From an uncultured Bacteroidia bacterium (GTDB lineage Bacteria > Bacteroidota > Bacteroidia > Bacteroidales > Prolixibacteraceae): 64,000 nucleotides of DNA. A program made the translations under genes and the position numbers. The stretch spans positions 62,001 to 126,000 of the forward strand of contig CAIVGL010000004.1 in assembly GCA_903905505.1 (NCBI GenBank), read 5' to 3'. The notes under the pieces were generated by a model that had not been told where the DNA came from, searched no databases, and worked only from the letters and a program-made list of their open reading frames with translations. Shown here piece by piece: positions 53,701-61,619 of this stretch (positions within the stretch are counted from its first letter, which is position 1; the number at the start of each line of letters is the position of its first letter).

Positions 53701-54135
53701 GGCTAATGAGTTCAAAGCATTCGCATTTGCTGATCTCTGCATCTCTTCACCTTTGACTTCCGCAACAGCATAACCCAAAGATTTTTGCTGTCTTGTAATA
53801 CCCAAAGCTGTTACAACTACCTCATCAACAGCTACTGAAGATGACGCTAATGCAAAATCAATAGAAGATTTGCCATTAACAGCTACAGACTGGCTTTCCA
53901 TTCCAACGAATGAAACTACCAACGTAGACTGTGCACTAGGAACTGAGATGTTGTATTTACCATCGAAATCGGTAACTACACCATTCGTTGTTCCTTTGAC
54001 AACAATAGTCGCCCCCGGAAGAACTTCTCCTGAGGATCCCTTAACAACACCGCTCACCTTAACTTGGGCAAATGTGTTGCTCGTAAAAAGAACACACATC
54101 CCGAGTAGGAGCATTTGAAAGATTTTTCTTTTCAT
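50749..54135 (-). CDS. SusC-like TonB-dependent outer-membrane receptor
   Basis: This 1128-residue protein has a signal peptide (LLLGMCVLFTSNTFAQ). A carboxypeptidase-regulatory-like domain (about 25-105: VSGVVKGSSGEVLPGATIVV, DGKYNISVP, LVVSFVGME) is followed by the TonB box region VDEVVVTALG. The plug comes next (about 120-250: GVQISSTGAAGSSVNVVIRG, PLYVVDGIPM, ILKGPSAAALYGSRAGNGV), then a 22-strand barrel ending IPIGFKLNVSF. It imports bulky ligands using TonB energy together with the SusD downstream. It is the first gene of its operon, with a promoter-like -7 element and palindrome about 140 bases upstream. Confidence 0.95.
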   Translation of the reverse strand: MKRKIFQMLLLGMCVLFTSNTFAQVKVSGVVKGSSGEVLPGATIVVKGTTNGVVTDFDGKYNISVPSAQSTLVVSFVGMESQSVAVNGKSSIDFALASSSVAVDEVVVTALGITRQQKSLGYAVAEVKGEEMQRSANANALNSLAGKVSGVQISSTGAAGSSVNVVIRGASSLTSDNQPLYVVDGIPMNNSLSNMSALGSGNTVDFGSAISDVNADDIESVSILKGPSAAALYGSRAGNGVVLITTKSGKGGRKGLGVTVTSNTQIESPYKYLDFLNNGWGYGPRPYTQDMRPNNGRPYMDTNPTQSAWNGPLLDGKTLAYQWPYPTDAAGNYIATPAVNHKNNVKDFFQTGFTSTNNIEIADANEKANYRLSFNDMENKGLIPNSDLHRKTISFNTSVKLNSKLSVSAVLNYARSNAKNRPAISNGTNPMQSIYELNNQIDGNDLKSYWKPGMTGIQQNSPYALGSSSASSGVNNPYFVANEVNNGFTRDRVYGDARIDYKISSNLSFFARYSIDTYSEFRDGKIAKSYTGARNGYYGLVNSRNTENNSDFLLTYEKKISDFSLTASAGGNARYYKGLSSSMQSSGAGLIVPGIFAISNMLQTSLQVGNGSAEKAVYSLYALGSLGYKDLAYLDVTARNDWSSTLPVQNRSYFYPSASLSLLVNKMVDLGSNVSLAKLRGGIAQVGNDTSPYSLLAGLSPGSWNGLTTFSVPGNLLNPTLKPEIKTSKEIGFNLNLYDSRLRVEGTYYTADNKNQILNNTLSPSSSYGSQKFNAGLVTSEGMEFALGGTPIKTKDLTWDVNMNWSTNSLTLKSLAPGVTRIILWTNAKGGAMSWVGEKIGNIVDAELQRVTDKTSPYYGWPLLDDEGWESVKGVNEVNGKRNSPIIGNFFPDYMMGFQTSVAYKKWRLSASLDYRKGGQFVSQTLRYNESDLHGSRILGTLIHPPKGVNLPTWLKANAGLFGPNGPAWPVVGGPTAEYGGQSFSDGGITANDGVFMPGVSGSVDAAGKFTMEHEFLSDPVAPYGDYYGWSLTKTATFDADFVKLRDLSISYQLPALKSLGIQNATISIYTSNVIVWTKAKIGIDPEQAFNNSLGSANVGVGQFAQGIERDNVTPWTIPIGFKLNVSF

Positions 54136-54277
54136 AGTTAAATAATTAATTTATTAATACTAAAATTTTATTTACAACCCTTAAAACTGTTCTAATCAAC
54201 TGGACTCCTTTATCTTAAGTAGTTTAAGAGCTACATCAACAAAACAATTCTAGGCTATAAACTTATTTAATCAGCGG

Positions 54278-54307
54278 GCAAATATAGTCATAATTAACAT
54301 TCGTTAA
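54278..54307 (-). promoter_or_regulatory. Candidate promoter and palindromic operator upstream of SusC
   Basis: On the minus strand TATATTTG (54285 to 54278) fits the -7 consensus. In place of a clear -33 element is a palindrome ATTAAC-GAAT-GTTAAT (54307 to 54292), placed where an activator or sigma-factor-specific contact would be. This leaves a leader of about 135 bases. The rest of the 518-base gap (54136-54653) is AT-rich with only the terminator at 54579-54618 recognised. Confidence 0.5.
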
Positions 54308-54578
54308 TGTTTTGTACTATATTTTTAACTAAAAAAATAATTGCCCCAAAATTAACCGATTAGACAAAGAACGATTTGTGTTATTTTAACAGATAAACAT
54401 AGAATATTAACATACAAGCCTTGGCTTTAGCCCATAAAAAAGGAAAAAACATTGGATAGAGTGAGAAAATACTAGATACAGCAGAGGCCTTTAAAGAATT
54501 ATGAAAGTAGCCAACGACAGTAAAAAAAGTATTGTCAACTGATTCCTAAACTATAAAAAATCACCAAAGAACAAATAG

Positions 54579-54618
54579 AAAGGATCTCTCTGAACATTAA
54601 ATTTCAAAGAGATCCTTT
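54579..54618. terminator. Terminator downstream of the 421-residue membrane protein
   Basis: AAAGGATCTCT (54579-54589) pairs with AGAGATCCTTT (54608-54618) across an 18-base loop, 35 bases past the stop at 54654. It is moderately strong and flanked by T and A runs. Confidence 0.6.
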
Positions 54619-54653
54619 AAAGAATATAAAACAAGCAACAAAGCTTTAAATAC

Positions 54654-55919
54654 CTAGAATCTAGCGTTTTTACCGCCAATATCACCATGTAAGTGGATCA
54701 AAATAAAGGCAAGAAACACCAATAATGCAACTATAAATAGGGTGTACTTCAGCCAATTTTTCGAGTCAACATTTGCTGTAGGGATTTCAACGAAAGCAGC
54801 TCTATTTTGGCGTACCAAGAGTGCAACAACGATAAAATTTAGCACATATAAGTGATGATTGAGCATAAAATTGCCTCTAAAGCCACCTGTAAGTCCATAG
54901 CTAAGGAAAATATAGGTCGCCCAATAGGCTAAAAATAGTTGTAAGATTGAACTTCTAGTTATTTCTCCATTTGACAGTACACTCTTCTTCCACCCCAAAA
55001 TTGCTAAAGCAAAAAGAAGCAGAACAGCTATCGTGCTACCGCAAAGAGAAGCGGCGGGTAAACTTTCGGCCTTAGGGGTATTAAAAAACACCTGGATCAA
55101 ATTTGAATTCGAGAAGACCATATAAGGGATCAAGAGAAACACCACAAAATAGGCGAATTTATTTTGCCATTTCTGGGGAGCTGTCGATTCCTCTGGCCAT
55201 ACTGAGCTAAACACGCCATAAGCCATCCCTGATCCACCAAAGAAGCCAATACTATACTCCATGACGTTCCACATGTTAAATTGGATGGCAAGGATGTCGC
55301 CTAAGATCTGAAGAACATTCCCAAATCCGAAGCCAAACCCTGCTCCCATTGCTGCAAAATACGCTACGCGAAGTGGTGCTTTGTGTTCGTTGCGCACCAT
55401 ATACCAGATCATTGCCAGTCCAGCACCCAAGCAAACAGCCCAAGCTTCGGAGCGCGGGGGAGTCATTAGAAAGCCAAAAGCTTGGATCAGTAAATAATAT
55501 CCTACAACACCACCTGCAACCATCTCAGCCATCAAGCTATTCCAGTACACAGGCTTTTTCTTTGAGGAATCTAAGGTTAGTCCAACAAGGCCACCCCCAA
55601 GGAGTCCAAAGAGGCCTCCAATCACAAATAGCATAACTAAGCCATAAGCGGCATTTACAAAGTCGACATTTCGACCATAGCCAACAACTATTCCGTAGCT
55701 TATCATTCCACAGCCGCCCCAGCCAACCATCGAAGCTAATGCGATAGGCAAAATCTTCGCAAACCAATCTTTTCGTTGCGCCACTAACACCAACGCTAAG
55801 GCTCCAATCCCAGCTGCCCAAGAAGCACCAGGCTCATGTCCAAATTGTCCCCGAATAGCCCAAGCAGTAGCAAAGGACATCCCGACAATTAAAATACTAA
55901 TCCATTGTTTTTTCATCAT
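54654..55919 (-). CDS. Polytopic membrane protein of unknown function
   Basis: This 421-residue protein has about 11-12 hydrophobic segments and begins MMKKQWISILIVGMSFATAW (two adjacent ATGs, 55919 and 55916). Notable conserved-looking pieces are AWAIRGQFGHEPGASWA near the first helix, the glycine-rich GGLFGLLGGGLVGL, FGFGNVLQILGD in the middle, and a charged DSKNW before the last helix. Many glycines and the paired segments suggest a transporter or channel, but I recognise no named family. It lies upstream of the SusC operon on the same strand, separated by its own terminator, and the repeat array begins about 60 bases upstream of it. Confidence 0.8.
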   Translation of the reverse strand: MMKKQWISILIVGMSFATAWAIRGQFGHEPGASWAAGIGALALVLVAQRKDWFAKILPIALASMVGWGGCGMISYGIVVGYGRNVDFVNAAYGLVMLFVIGGLFGLLGGGLVGLTLDSSKKKPVYWNSLMAEMVAGGVVGYYLLIQAFGFLMTPPRSEAWAVCLGAGLAMIWYMVRNEHKAPLRVAYFAAMGAGFGFGFGNVLQILGDILAIQFNMWNVMEYSIGFFGGSGMAYGVFSSVWPEESTAPQKWQNKFAYFVVFLLIPYMVFSNSNLIQVFFNTPKAESLPAASLCGSTIAVLLLFALAILGWKKSVLSNGEITRSSILQLFLAYWATYIFLSYGLTGGFRGNFMLNHHLYVLNFIVVALLVRQNRAAFVEIPTANVDSKNWLKYTLFIVALLVFLAFILIHLHGDIGGKNARF

Positions 55920-55981
55920 TAAAAATGTTTAGTTAGTTGTTAATCAGTTTCAAAAATAATGAAATAAGTGAGAAGAAAAAG

Positions 55982-56570
55982 AAAACGCAATAGGGCACAA
56001 TAGTTTCTAATGTGCCTTCTATGTGGCCTATGTGCCTAATGTGGTGAAAAAAGAAACACAATAGGGCACAATAGGAAAAGAAACACAATAGACACAATAG
56101 ACTCTATGTGGCCTATGTGGTAGAAAAATAAGAGAAACACAATAGACACAGTAGGACACATAGGTTTCTAATGTGCCTTCTAATGTTAACTATGTGCCTA
56201 TGTGGTGAAAAAAAAGAAACACAATAGGCACAATAGGAAAAGAAACACAATAGACACAATAGATTCCAATGTGCTTTCTATGTGGCCTATGTGCCTAGTG
56301 TGGTGAAGGAAAAGAAACACAGTAGGACACAATAGGAAAAGAAACACAATAGACACAATAGATTCTAATGTGCTTTCTATGTGGCCTATGTGCCTAGTGT
56401 GGTGAAAAAAAAGAAACACAGTAGGACACAATAGGAAAAGAAACACAATAGACACAATAGATTCTAATGTGCCTTCTAATGTTAACTATGTGCCTATGTG
56501 GTGAAAAAAAAGAAACACAGTAGGACACAATAGGAAAAGAAACACAATAGACACAATAGGACACATAGGT
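55982..56570. repeat. Repeat array, left part: about six imperfect units, settling to a 98-99 base period
   Basis: The 656-base gap between the membrane protein and the GxxExxY gene is filled by repeating units. Each unit has a first half built of CACAATAG words (ACACAATAGACACAATAG) and a second half built of CTATGTG words (CTATGTGGCCTATGTG), ending GTGGTGAAAA. The marker GTGGT occurs at 56041, 56117, 56202, 56300, 56399 and 56498, so spacing settles to 98-99 bases. The halves are imperfect reverse complements, so each unit can fold on itself. Confidence 0.9.
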
Positions 56571-56575
56571 AAAAG

Positions 56576-56989
56576 TTAGTATCCGCTAGGCAAGGAAGCA
56601 TAAAGCTCATTCACCAAAGTTTTTTGTCCTTCCTTGAATATGTTGGTGCAATTAAAATTAATCAACACTCCTTTGGGTTTGGATAGAAGATTTAGGTATG
56701 TCAATAGTTGGGCTTCATGAATTGGCATTAACCTCTCTACTGCCTTTACCTCAACAATTATCAAGTTATCGACCAATAAATCAAAACGCAGATCGCAATC
56801 TAGTTTAAGACCTCTGAAAATCAGCGGAACTCGTTGCTGAGATGAGACAAGTACCCCTTCTTCGATTAACAAATGCCCCAAGCATCTTTCATAAATACTC
56901 TCAAGCAGTCCAGGGCCCAATTCTTTATGGACTTCAATAGCTGCTCCTAGAATAACATGGGTTAAATCATTTAGATATTTCTGTGTCAT
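56576..56989 (-). CDS. GxxExxY-family protein with PD-(D/E)xK nuclease-like core
   Basis: This 137-residue protein is the full family length. GLLESIY (about 27-33) is the naming motif. Before it, HVILGAAIEVHKELGPG is typical of the family. LRFDLLVDNLIIVEVKAVE (about 68-86) has the Asp, then Glu-x-Lys arrangement of PD-(D/E)xK nucleases, and the C-terminal LLSKPKGVLINFNC is also characteristic. No function has been shown that I know of; nuclease action on the flanking repeats or on structured nucleic acid is a hypothesis. It is embedded between two halves of a repeat array that reach almost to its stop codon and to within about 15-60 bases of its start, and it lies on the same strand as the permease gene upstream. 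Confidence 0.88.
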   Translation of the reverse strand: MTQKYLNDLTHVILGAAIEVHKELGPGLLESIYERCLGHLLIEEGVLVSSQQRVPLIFRGLKLDCDLRFDLLVDNLIIVEVKAVERLMPIHEAQLLTYLNLLSKPKGVLINFNCTNIFKEGQKTLVNELYASLPSGY

Positions 56990-57002
56990 GGCTTAACAAT
57001 TT

Positions 57003-57323
57003 ACGATAATCTATTGAGGTATTGAAATAAAAGAAACAGATAGAAAAAAGAAACACATAATGACACATAGGTTTCTAATGTGCTTTTCTATTGTGATCTA
57101 TTGTGCCTATGTGGTGAAAAAAAAGAAACACAGTAGGACACAATAGGAAAAGAAACACAATAGACACAATAGATTCTATTGTGCTTTTCTATTGTGAACT
57201 ATGTGCCTATGTGGTAAAAAAAAAGAAACACAATAGGCACAATAGGAAAAGAAACACAATAGACACAATAGATTCTAATGTGCTTTCTATGTGGCCTATG
57301 TGCCTAGTGTGGTGAAAAAAAAT
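57003..57323. repeat. Repeat array, right part: about three units of about 100 bases
   Basis: The 338-base gap between the GxxExxY start and the metal permease stop carries the same units as the left part, with GTGGT markers at 57110, 57211 and 57309. Variants here use CTATTGTG in place of CTATGTG, which makes the two halves of the unit better complements. The last unit runs to within about 5 bases of the permease stop codon. Confidence 0.9.
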
Positions 57324-57327
57324 GCTT

Positions 57328-58080
57328 TTATCCTATGGGATGAATGATCCACAAGATTCCAATTGCTATCGCTAAAATAGCTCCAGTCAAAGAAAACCGC
57401 TTCAAAAATAACTCTTTGCCCCCTGCTTCGGCACGATGAGCTAAAAGACCTAACGCGAAGGCAAAAGCCATCATCGCAAAAATGGTGCCGATAGCAAAAG
57501 CGATAATATAAATAACAGACGACCAGAAACTAGGGAAGGCTAATGATGGAAGCAAAGCAAACAAATGACTAAAACCAGCTAGCCCATGAACAGTTCCAAT
57601 AAAAAATGCAGAGAATACGTTCTGATTCATATTCGTGGTGTGAGAATGGCCATGCTCATTCAAATCGCCTTCAATGGAAGGACTGGCATGTGAATGAGAG
57701 TGAACATGAGCATACAAATTAGGAGTTGCATGAAAATGAGCATGAGGACGATCGCCATGTGAATGTTTTGAATAGCCTCTTTTTAATGCCCAAATCCCAA
57801 TGCCGACTAGCAAAATCCCAATGATGGTTTCGCTATATTTTGAGATGCTGTCGATAGGTAAAAACTCTTTAAAAGCTAAAAATAGACTGCCAATTAGCAG
57901 CATTCCCACGGTATGACCGAAGCCCCAGGAAAAACCAATGACCCACGATTTCTTTCGACTATCAATCGCCAGAGGGGTAACAGCAGCAAGATGATCGGGT
58001 CCAGTGGCGACATGCGCAACACTCGCAAGAAATCCAGTTAATACAGTTAGCACTTCACTAAAATTTAGATTTATGTGCAC
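57328..58080 (-). CDS. UreH/NiCoT-like metal permease with histidine-rich loop
   Basis: This 250-residue protein has about six to seven membrane segments. The start is a GTG at 58080, because the next ATG would remove the first conserved helix (LTGFLASVAHVATGPDHLAAV). Histidine and aspartate in HVATGPDH and the second GTVHGLAGFSHL motif are the metal-path signatures of the UreH/NicO/NiCoT group. A loop at about 108-150 is crowded with histidines (KHSHGD, HAHFHA, HVHSHSHA, EHGHSH), which would bind nickel, cobalt or zinc. It probably moves such a metal across the inner membrane; direction and metal are not certain. The repeat array abuts its 3' end. Confidence 0.85.
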   Translation of the reverse strand: MHINLNFSEVLTVLTGFLASVAHVATGPDHLAAVTPLAIDSRKKSWVIGFSWGFGHTVGMLLIGSLFLAFKEFLPIDSISKYSETIIGILLVGIGIWALKRGYSKHSHGDRPHAHFHATPNLYAHVHSHSHASPSIEGDLNEHGHSHTTNMNQNVFSAFFIGTVHGLAGFSHLFALLPSLAFPSFWSSVIYIIAFAIGTIFAMMAFAFALGLLAHRAEAGGKELFLKRFSLTGAILAIAIGILWIIHPIG

Positions 58081-58172
58081 GCCAAAAGCGCACTAAATTG
58101 AGCGGCAAATTACAACTTTAAATTGACTAGAACAAAGAACATCTCTGCACCCTAGTAATTGGCACATACAGA

Positions 58173-59957
58173 TCACTTCACAATAACATAGTTTCCCGAC
58201 TGGTAAGTTTCAGTCTTAATATTTAACCGCTGCCGCTTTTCGTCAAAGGAATAATTCAGCGAGTCCAATAAAAGGGTATCATCAAGCTTCACGCTCGAAG
58301 GCTTCCGGTCAAGGTGCATAGCTAATAGGTGTGCTTTATGTTGACCACTAAGAGAAACTTGAATAGCAGTGGAGGTACTTTCAACCTGAACAGTTGTGTT
58401 TCCACTCTTATCGGGATGAGAAACTGTAAATTCGCTCTTTTCGGATGGATAGATCAAATAGGTCAGAAAGCCTGCTGAACTTTTATCTCCAATTTGGGTA
58501 TAATCGCGTGAAATGTTCATCGGTGTAATCGAACCTTCGCGAACATAGACCGGATATTCATCCAGAGGAAAGTCGCGTTCAAAAGTTTTTGGTCCCTCAA
58601 TAACCTCTTTGTCGTTGAAGAAATAACGCCATTTACCAGCAGGCAGAGTCACCTTATTTTTTAGCTCATCTTTATAGATCGGTGCAATAAGTAAATTATC
58701 TCCAAACATATAGTGGTACTTCCCTTCAATTGGAGTCTGAAGTCGCGTGCCACCATTATGCGCTTTAACAACATACGAATACATATAAGGGACCAACTCT
58801 GTGTGTAACCATGAGAATTTGCGAATCACTTCAAGTTCTTGTGGAGTTCGCTTCCATAAAGCCCTCTCGCCATGACCGCCATTTAGAAATAATCCGCAAA
58901 AAGTTGAGAACTGAGTCCAACGCATATATAGACGAGGCGGAATAATGGCACCTGAGAAACCAGCCACATCAGATCCAATGATGTTGTAACCAAGCTTCGC
59001 ACTCGCCAGAATATTTTGCATGGCTTGTTCTATGCCGTCAATACCATCCATGGCAATATCCTTATTCTGCTTATCCTCTTCCGTAATTACCCCAGTCGAC
59101 TGCCACGTATGTTTCTGATCACCCACCCAGTTGACTGGAGAAGCGTCTATTGGAGCAAATCCTTCGGGATGGTACCAATTGTCGATTGCACGTGACATGG
59201 TTGCAAACTCAGGATTCTGGGACAGACCATAGTTATATTCGTCACGGTAATAGTGATCCATATAGGTACGTGCCGTCATAAGGCCGTCATGGGTCATCTT
59301 ATAAAACAGCGGGAAAGAACCAATTCGTGTTGAGAATAAGGTGGCGGTGCCATCTAATTTCCAACCATCAATGCCATAATCGTAGACTGTTTTCTGCAGT
59401 CCTCTCCACCATTTTACCGCTTCTGGATTGGTATAATCAATAAAACCACCCTTTCCTTTCCACCATTTAATTTGATCGCCATCGGTGGCTAAATACCCCT
59501 TGGCTTTGGCTTCTGAATACCAAGGTTCGGAATGTTTTACTCGGGTATCCGGACTTTCGCTATTCACCATCGTGGTCATCCACATCACCACGCGATAACC
59601 GTTATCCTGCATTTTCTTAAACCACTCATTCGGTTTTGGATATAATAGGGTGTCAATTTCGAAATCGTTGTAACGCAAACTCCAAGGACTATCTAAGATA
59701 ACCGTGCGCACCGGAACATCATACTTTGCATACCCTTGCAGCAAGGTGTCGACACGAGCCGAGGTATTTTCATCATCTTCCCACAACCAACATTCGAGTG
59801 CCCAAGGAGGAGTTAATGGCGGATTGCCATGACGCTGAGCATTAAACGGTGCTCCCCGAAATGGGAAGGCGAAAAGAAAATAGTAAAAGAATGATAATAC
59901 AACTAGTAAGATTACTAAATATTTTAAGATTTTCCTGCTGCCAGCCGGTAATTTCAT
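58173..59957 (-). CDS. Membrane-anchored GH31 family glycosidase
   Basis: This 594-residue protein has an uncleaved-looking N-terminal hydrophobic anchor (KYLVILLVVLSFFYYFLFAF), so the enzyme probably faces the periplasm from the inner membrane. The GH31 barrel shows VILDSPW (87-93), the nucleophile Asp202 in GWKLDGTA, the likely acid/base Asp280 in NWVGDQKH, and SDVAGF (329-334). A C-terminal beta-sandwich follows (DEYPVYVREGSITPM). It lacks the large N-terminal domain of some GH31 enzymes. Family members act on alpha-glucosides, alpha-xylosides and alpha-galactosides, and the WKLDG type does not decide between them. It is monocistronic by spacing. Confidence 0.88.
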   Translation of the reverse strand: MKLPAGSRKILKYLVILLVVLSFFYYFLFAFPFRGAPFNAQRHGNPPLTPPWALECWLWEDDENTSARVDTLLQGYAKYDVPVRTVILDSPWSLRYNDFEIDTLLYPKPNEWFKKMQDNGYRVVMWMTTMVNSESPDTRVKHSEPWYSEAKAKGYLATDGDQIKWWKGKGGFIDYTNPEAVKWWRGLQKTVYDYGIDGWKLDGTATLFSTRIGSFPLFYKMTHDGLMTARTYMDHYYRDEYNYGLSQNPEFATMSRAIDNWYHPEGFAPIDASPVNWVGDQKHTWQSTGVITEEDKQNKDIAMDGIDGIEQAMQNILASAKLGYNIIGSDVAGFSGAIIPPRLYMRWTQFSTFCGLFLNGGHGERALWKRTPQELEVIRKFSWLHTELVPYMYSYVVKAHNGGTRLQTPIEGKYHYMFGDNLLIAPIYKDELKNKVTLPAGKWRYFFNDKEVIEGPKTFERDFPLDEYPVYVREGSITPMNISRDYTQIGDKSSAGFLTYLIYPSEKSEFTVSHPDKSGNTTVQVESTSTAIQVSLSGQHKAHLLAMHLDRKPSSVKLDDTLLLDSLNYSFDEKRQRLNIKTETYQSGNYVIVK

Positions 59958-60121
59958 AACGAAATGGAATTTTAAAAATTGCAGATTAGATTTAAATAAG
60001 GCTTGTTAAAGCAACTAAATTAAATGAGATTCAACAGAAAAAATTGCGTGCTTTGCGCCACCTTTGCGTCCATTGCGGTTTAACTTTTTTTACCGCAAAG
60101 ATCGCGAAACTGCACTATGTT

Positions 60122-61303
60122 TTATTTTATAAACTCCAGTCCAAAGATGACAACACTACTATTAACTAGTGTATGGACAATTGCACTATAAAATACGTTC
60201 TTGGTCTTCAAATATGTATACCCATAGGCCCAACCGGCAACGCAAGCAAAGCCGATATAGATAATGGCGTGTGAATGATAATGGACCAATCCAAAGATTA
60301 CACTGGTAATCGCCAATCCAGTATATACGCCTGAATCATGTTTACCTTTATTCTCAATATAATAAGCTGCTGCAAAAATGAGCAAACTCATCAAAAGTGG
60401 GAACCATTGACGTTCGCCTTTTAAGGTATAACCGACTAATATTGCTGCGGGGATGGCTATGACCAATCCACAAATCCAAAATACCTTCCAAGTTTTAGCT
60501 TGTCCAATTCGTTTCGTGAACAGATTTAATAATAATCCTCTAAAGAAGAGCTCTTCGAATATGGCCGTGTGTAAAAATGTCGCTAATAGAGTAACCGCAA
60601 TTTTGCGCATCAGATCTTGGTCAATAGAATCATGACCGATGTATTTTACAAAGTTTACCGAAGAGCCAACCAGCATAACAAAGGAGTAGAATGCAGCCCA
60701 TGATAAGACTGCAATGCCTAAATATCGCCAATTCAACACCGGATAAAATCCAACATCTTTTAGATTACGAACGACACCAAAAGTATAGACCGCCGAGAGC
60801 ATTAGAACAATATGATAAACGGAATCAAAGCCATTGGCATTAAACGGCAGTTCACCTGATGGCTCTACTTTTAAAAATGCGGTTGGCAAGAGATACAGAA
60901 CGAAGGCTGTAAAATCGATCCAATCGACGTTTGTATTTCTATTTCGCTTCGCGATAAAAATCAATGCTGGCAGAACAATTAGATAAGGGGATAAAGCCAA
61001 AGCACCTTTAATTGGATTTTGTCCGTTCAGCAGAATATAGAGTACATAAACAGCCAATAAGGTAATTGGGAATAGTAACACTCTAAAAATTCGTCCATGA
61101 ATCCAAGCTCTCAGTCCAGCCGATACTGCATGTTTACCTAAATTAAGAAAGATAAAATAGAGTGCAATAAAGAACGGAAGGGCAATAGCCAAATCGGCGA
61201 TTGGAGTAACTGAACCAAATTGCAGGATAAATAATAGCGTTAAAAAAGCAGTCCCAATTGCACCACTTTTGATTTCAGTTAATAGGTCATTTGAATTTTT
61301 CAT
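60122..61303 (-). CDS. CPBP-family (CAAX protease-like) intramembrane metalloprotease
   Basis: The start is taken at the ATG at 61303 (MKNSNDLLTEIKSG), since the 30 codons before it are low-complexity. The 393-residue product has about ten hydrophobic segments. The catalytic motifs are EELFFRG (Glu-Glu-x3-Arg) and FGLVHYHSH, followed by GWAYGYTYLKTKNVFYSAIVHTLVN, all in the C-terminal half. Such proteins are membrane-embedded glutamate-type proteases or bacteriocin-immunity relatives. The substrate is unknown. It lies on the strand opposite to the downstream SusC operon and is divergent from it. Confidence 0.88.
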   Translation of the reverse strand: MKNSNDLLTEIKSGAIGTAFLTLLFILQFGSVTPIADLAIALPFFIALYFIFLNLGKHAVSAGLRAWIHGRIFRVLLFPITLLAVYVLYILLNGQNPIKGALALSPYLIVLPALIFIAKRNRNTNVDWIDFTAFVLYLLPTAFLKVEPSGELPFNANGFDSVYHIVLMLSAVYTFGVVRNLKDVGFYPVLNWRYLGIAVLSWAAFYSFVMLVGSSVNFVKYIGHDSIDQDLMRKIAVTLLATFLHTAIFEELFFRGLLLNLFTKRIGQAKTWKVFWICGLVIAIPAAILVGYTLKGERQWFPLLMSLLIFAAAYYIENKGKHDSGVYTGLAITSVIFGLVHYHSHAIIYIGFACVAGWAYGYTYLKTKNVFYSAIVHTLVNSSVVIFGLEFIK

Positions 61304-61514
61304 TTCATCGATTATGTTAAAAATGCGAATCAAAATTACACCAATTTTAATTCGCAAAATCATACAGGTGAAAATACAATGTATTACAAGCAATTTTGTA
61401 TTATATTTGATAGACCGCTTGTGTTAATTTTATTAATCAAAAGTTAAAAAATGTTCAGTCATCTTTTAACGAAAACCTAACTCATTTAAGACTTCCTCTC
61501 GAACACCATTTATT

Positions 61515-61547
61515 CTGTTAAGAATCTATTTGATAGAGCCTTAACAG
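61515..61547 (+). promoter_or_regulatory. Dyad-symmetric element upstream of the PKD lipoprotein/SusC operon
   Basis: CTGTTAAG (61515-61522) and CTTAACAG (61540-61547) enclose a second perfect dyad TCTAT-TTG-ATAGA. The element lies 73 bases before the ATG at 61620 and could be an operator or a leader hairpin. A TATATTTG at 61402-61409 has no good -33 partner. Nothing else is recognised in the 316-base divergent gap. Confidence 0.45.
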
Positions 61548-61619
61548 AAAACATAGTAACACAACAATGTTAATACACCAATAAATACCAATCATTAACC
61601 AACCAATTACTTAACGACT

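Noticed and set aside
56198-56455. 85-codon open frame inside the repeat array
   Set aside because: It is a direct translation of the 98-99 base repeats, with no start context and no protein-like composition beyond the periodicity.
55982-57323. CRISPR array
   Set aside because: There are no unique spacers: adjacent units are nearly identical throughout, units are about 98 bases and imperfect, and no cas genes are present.
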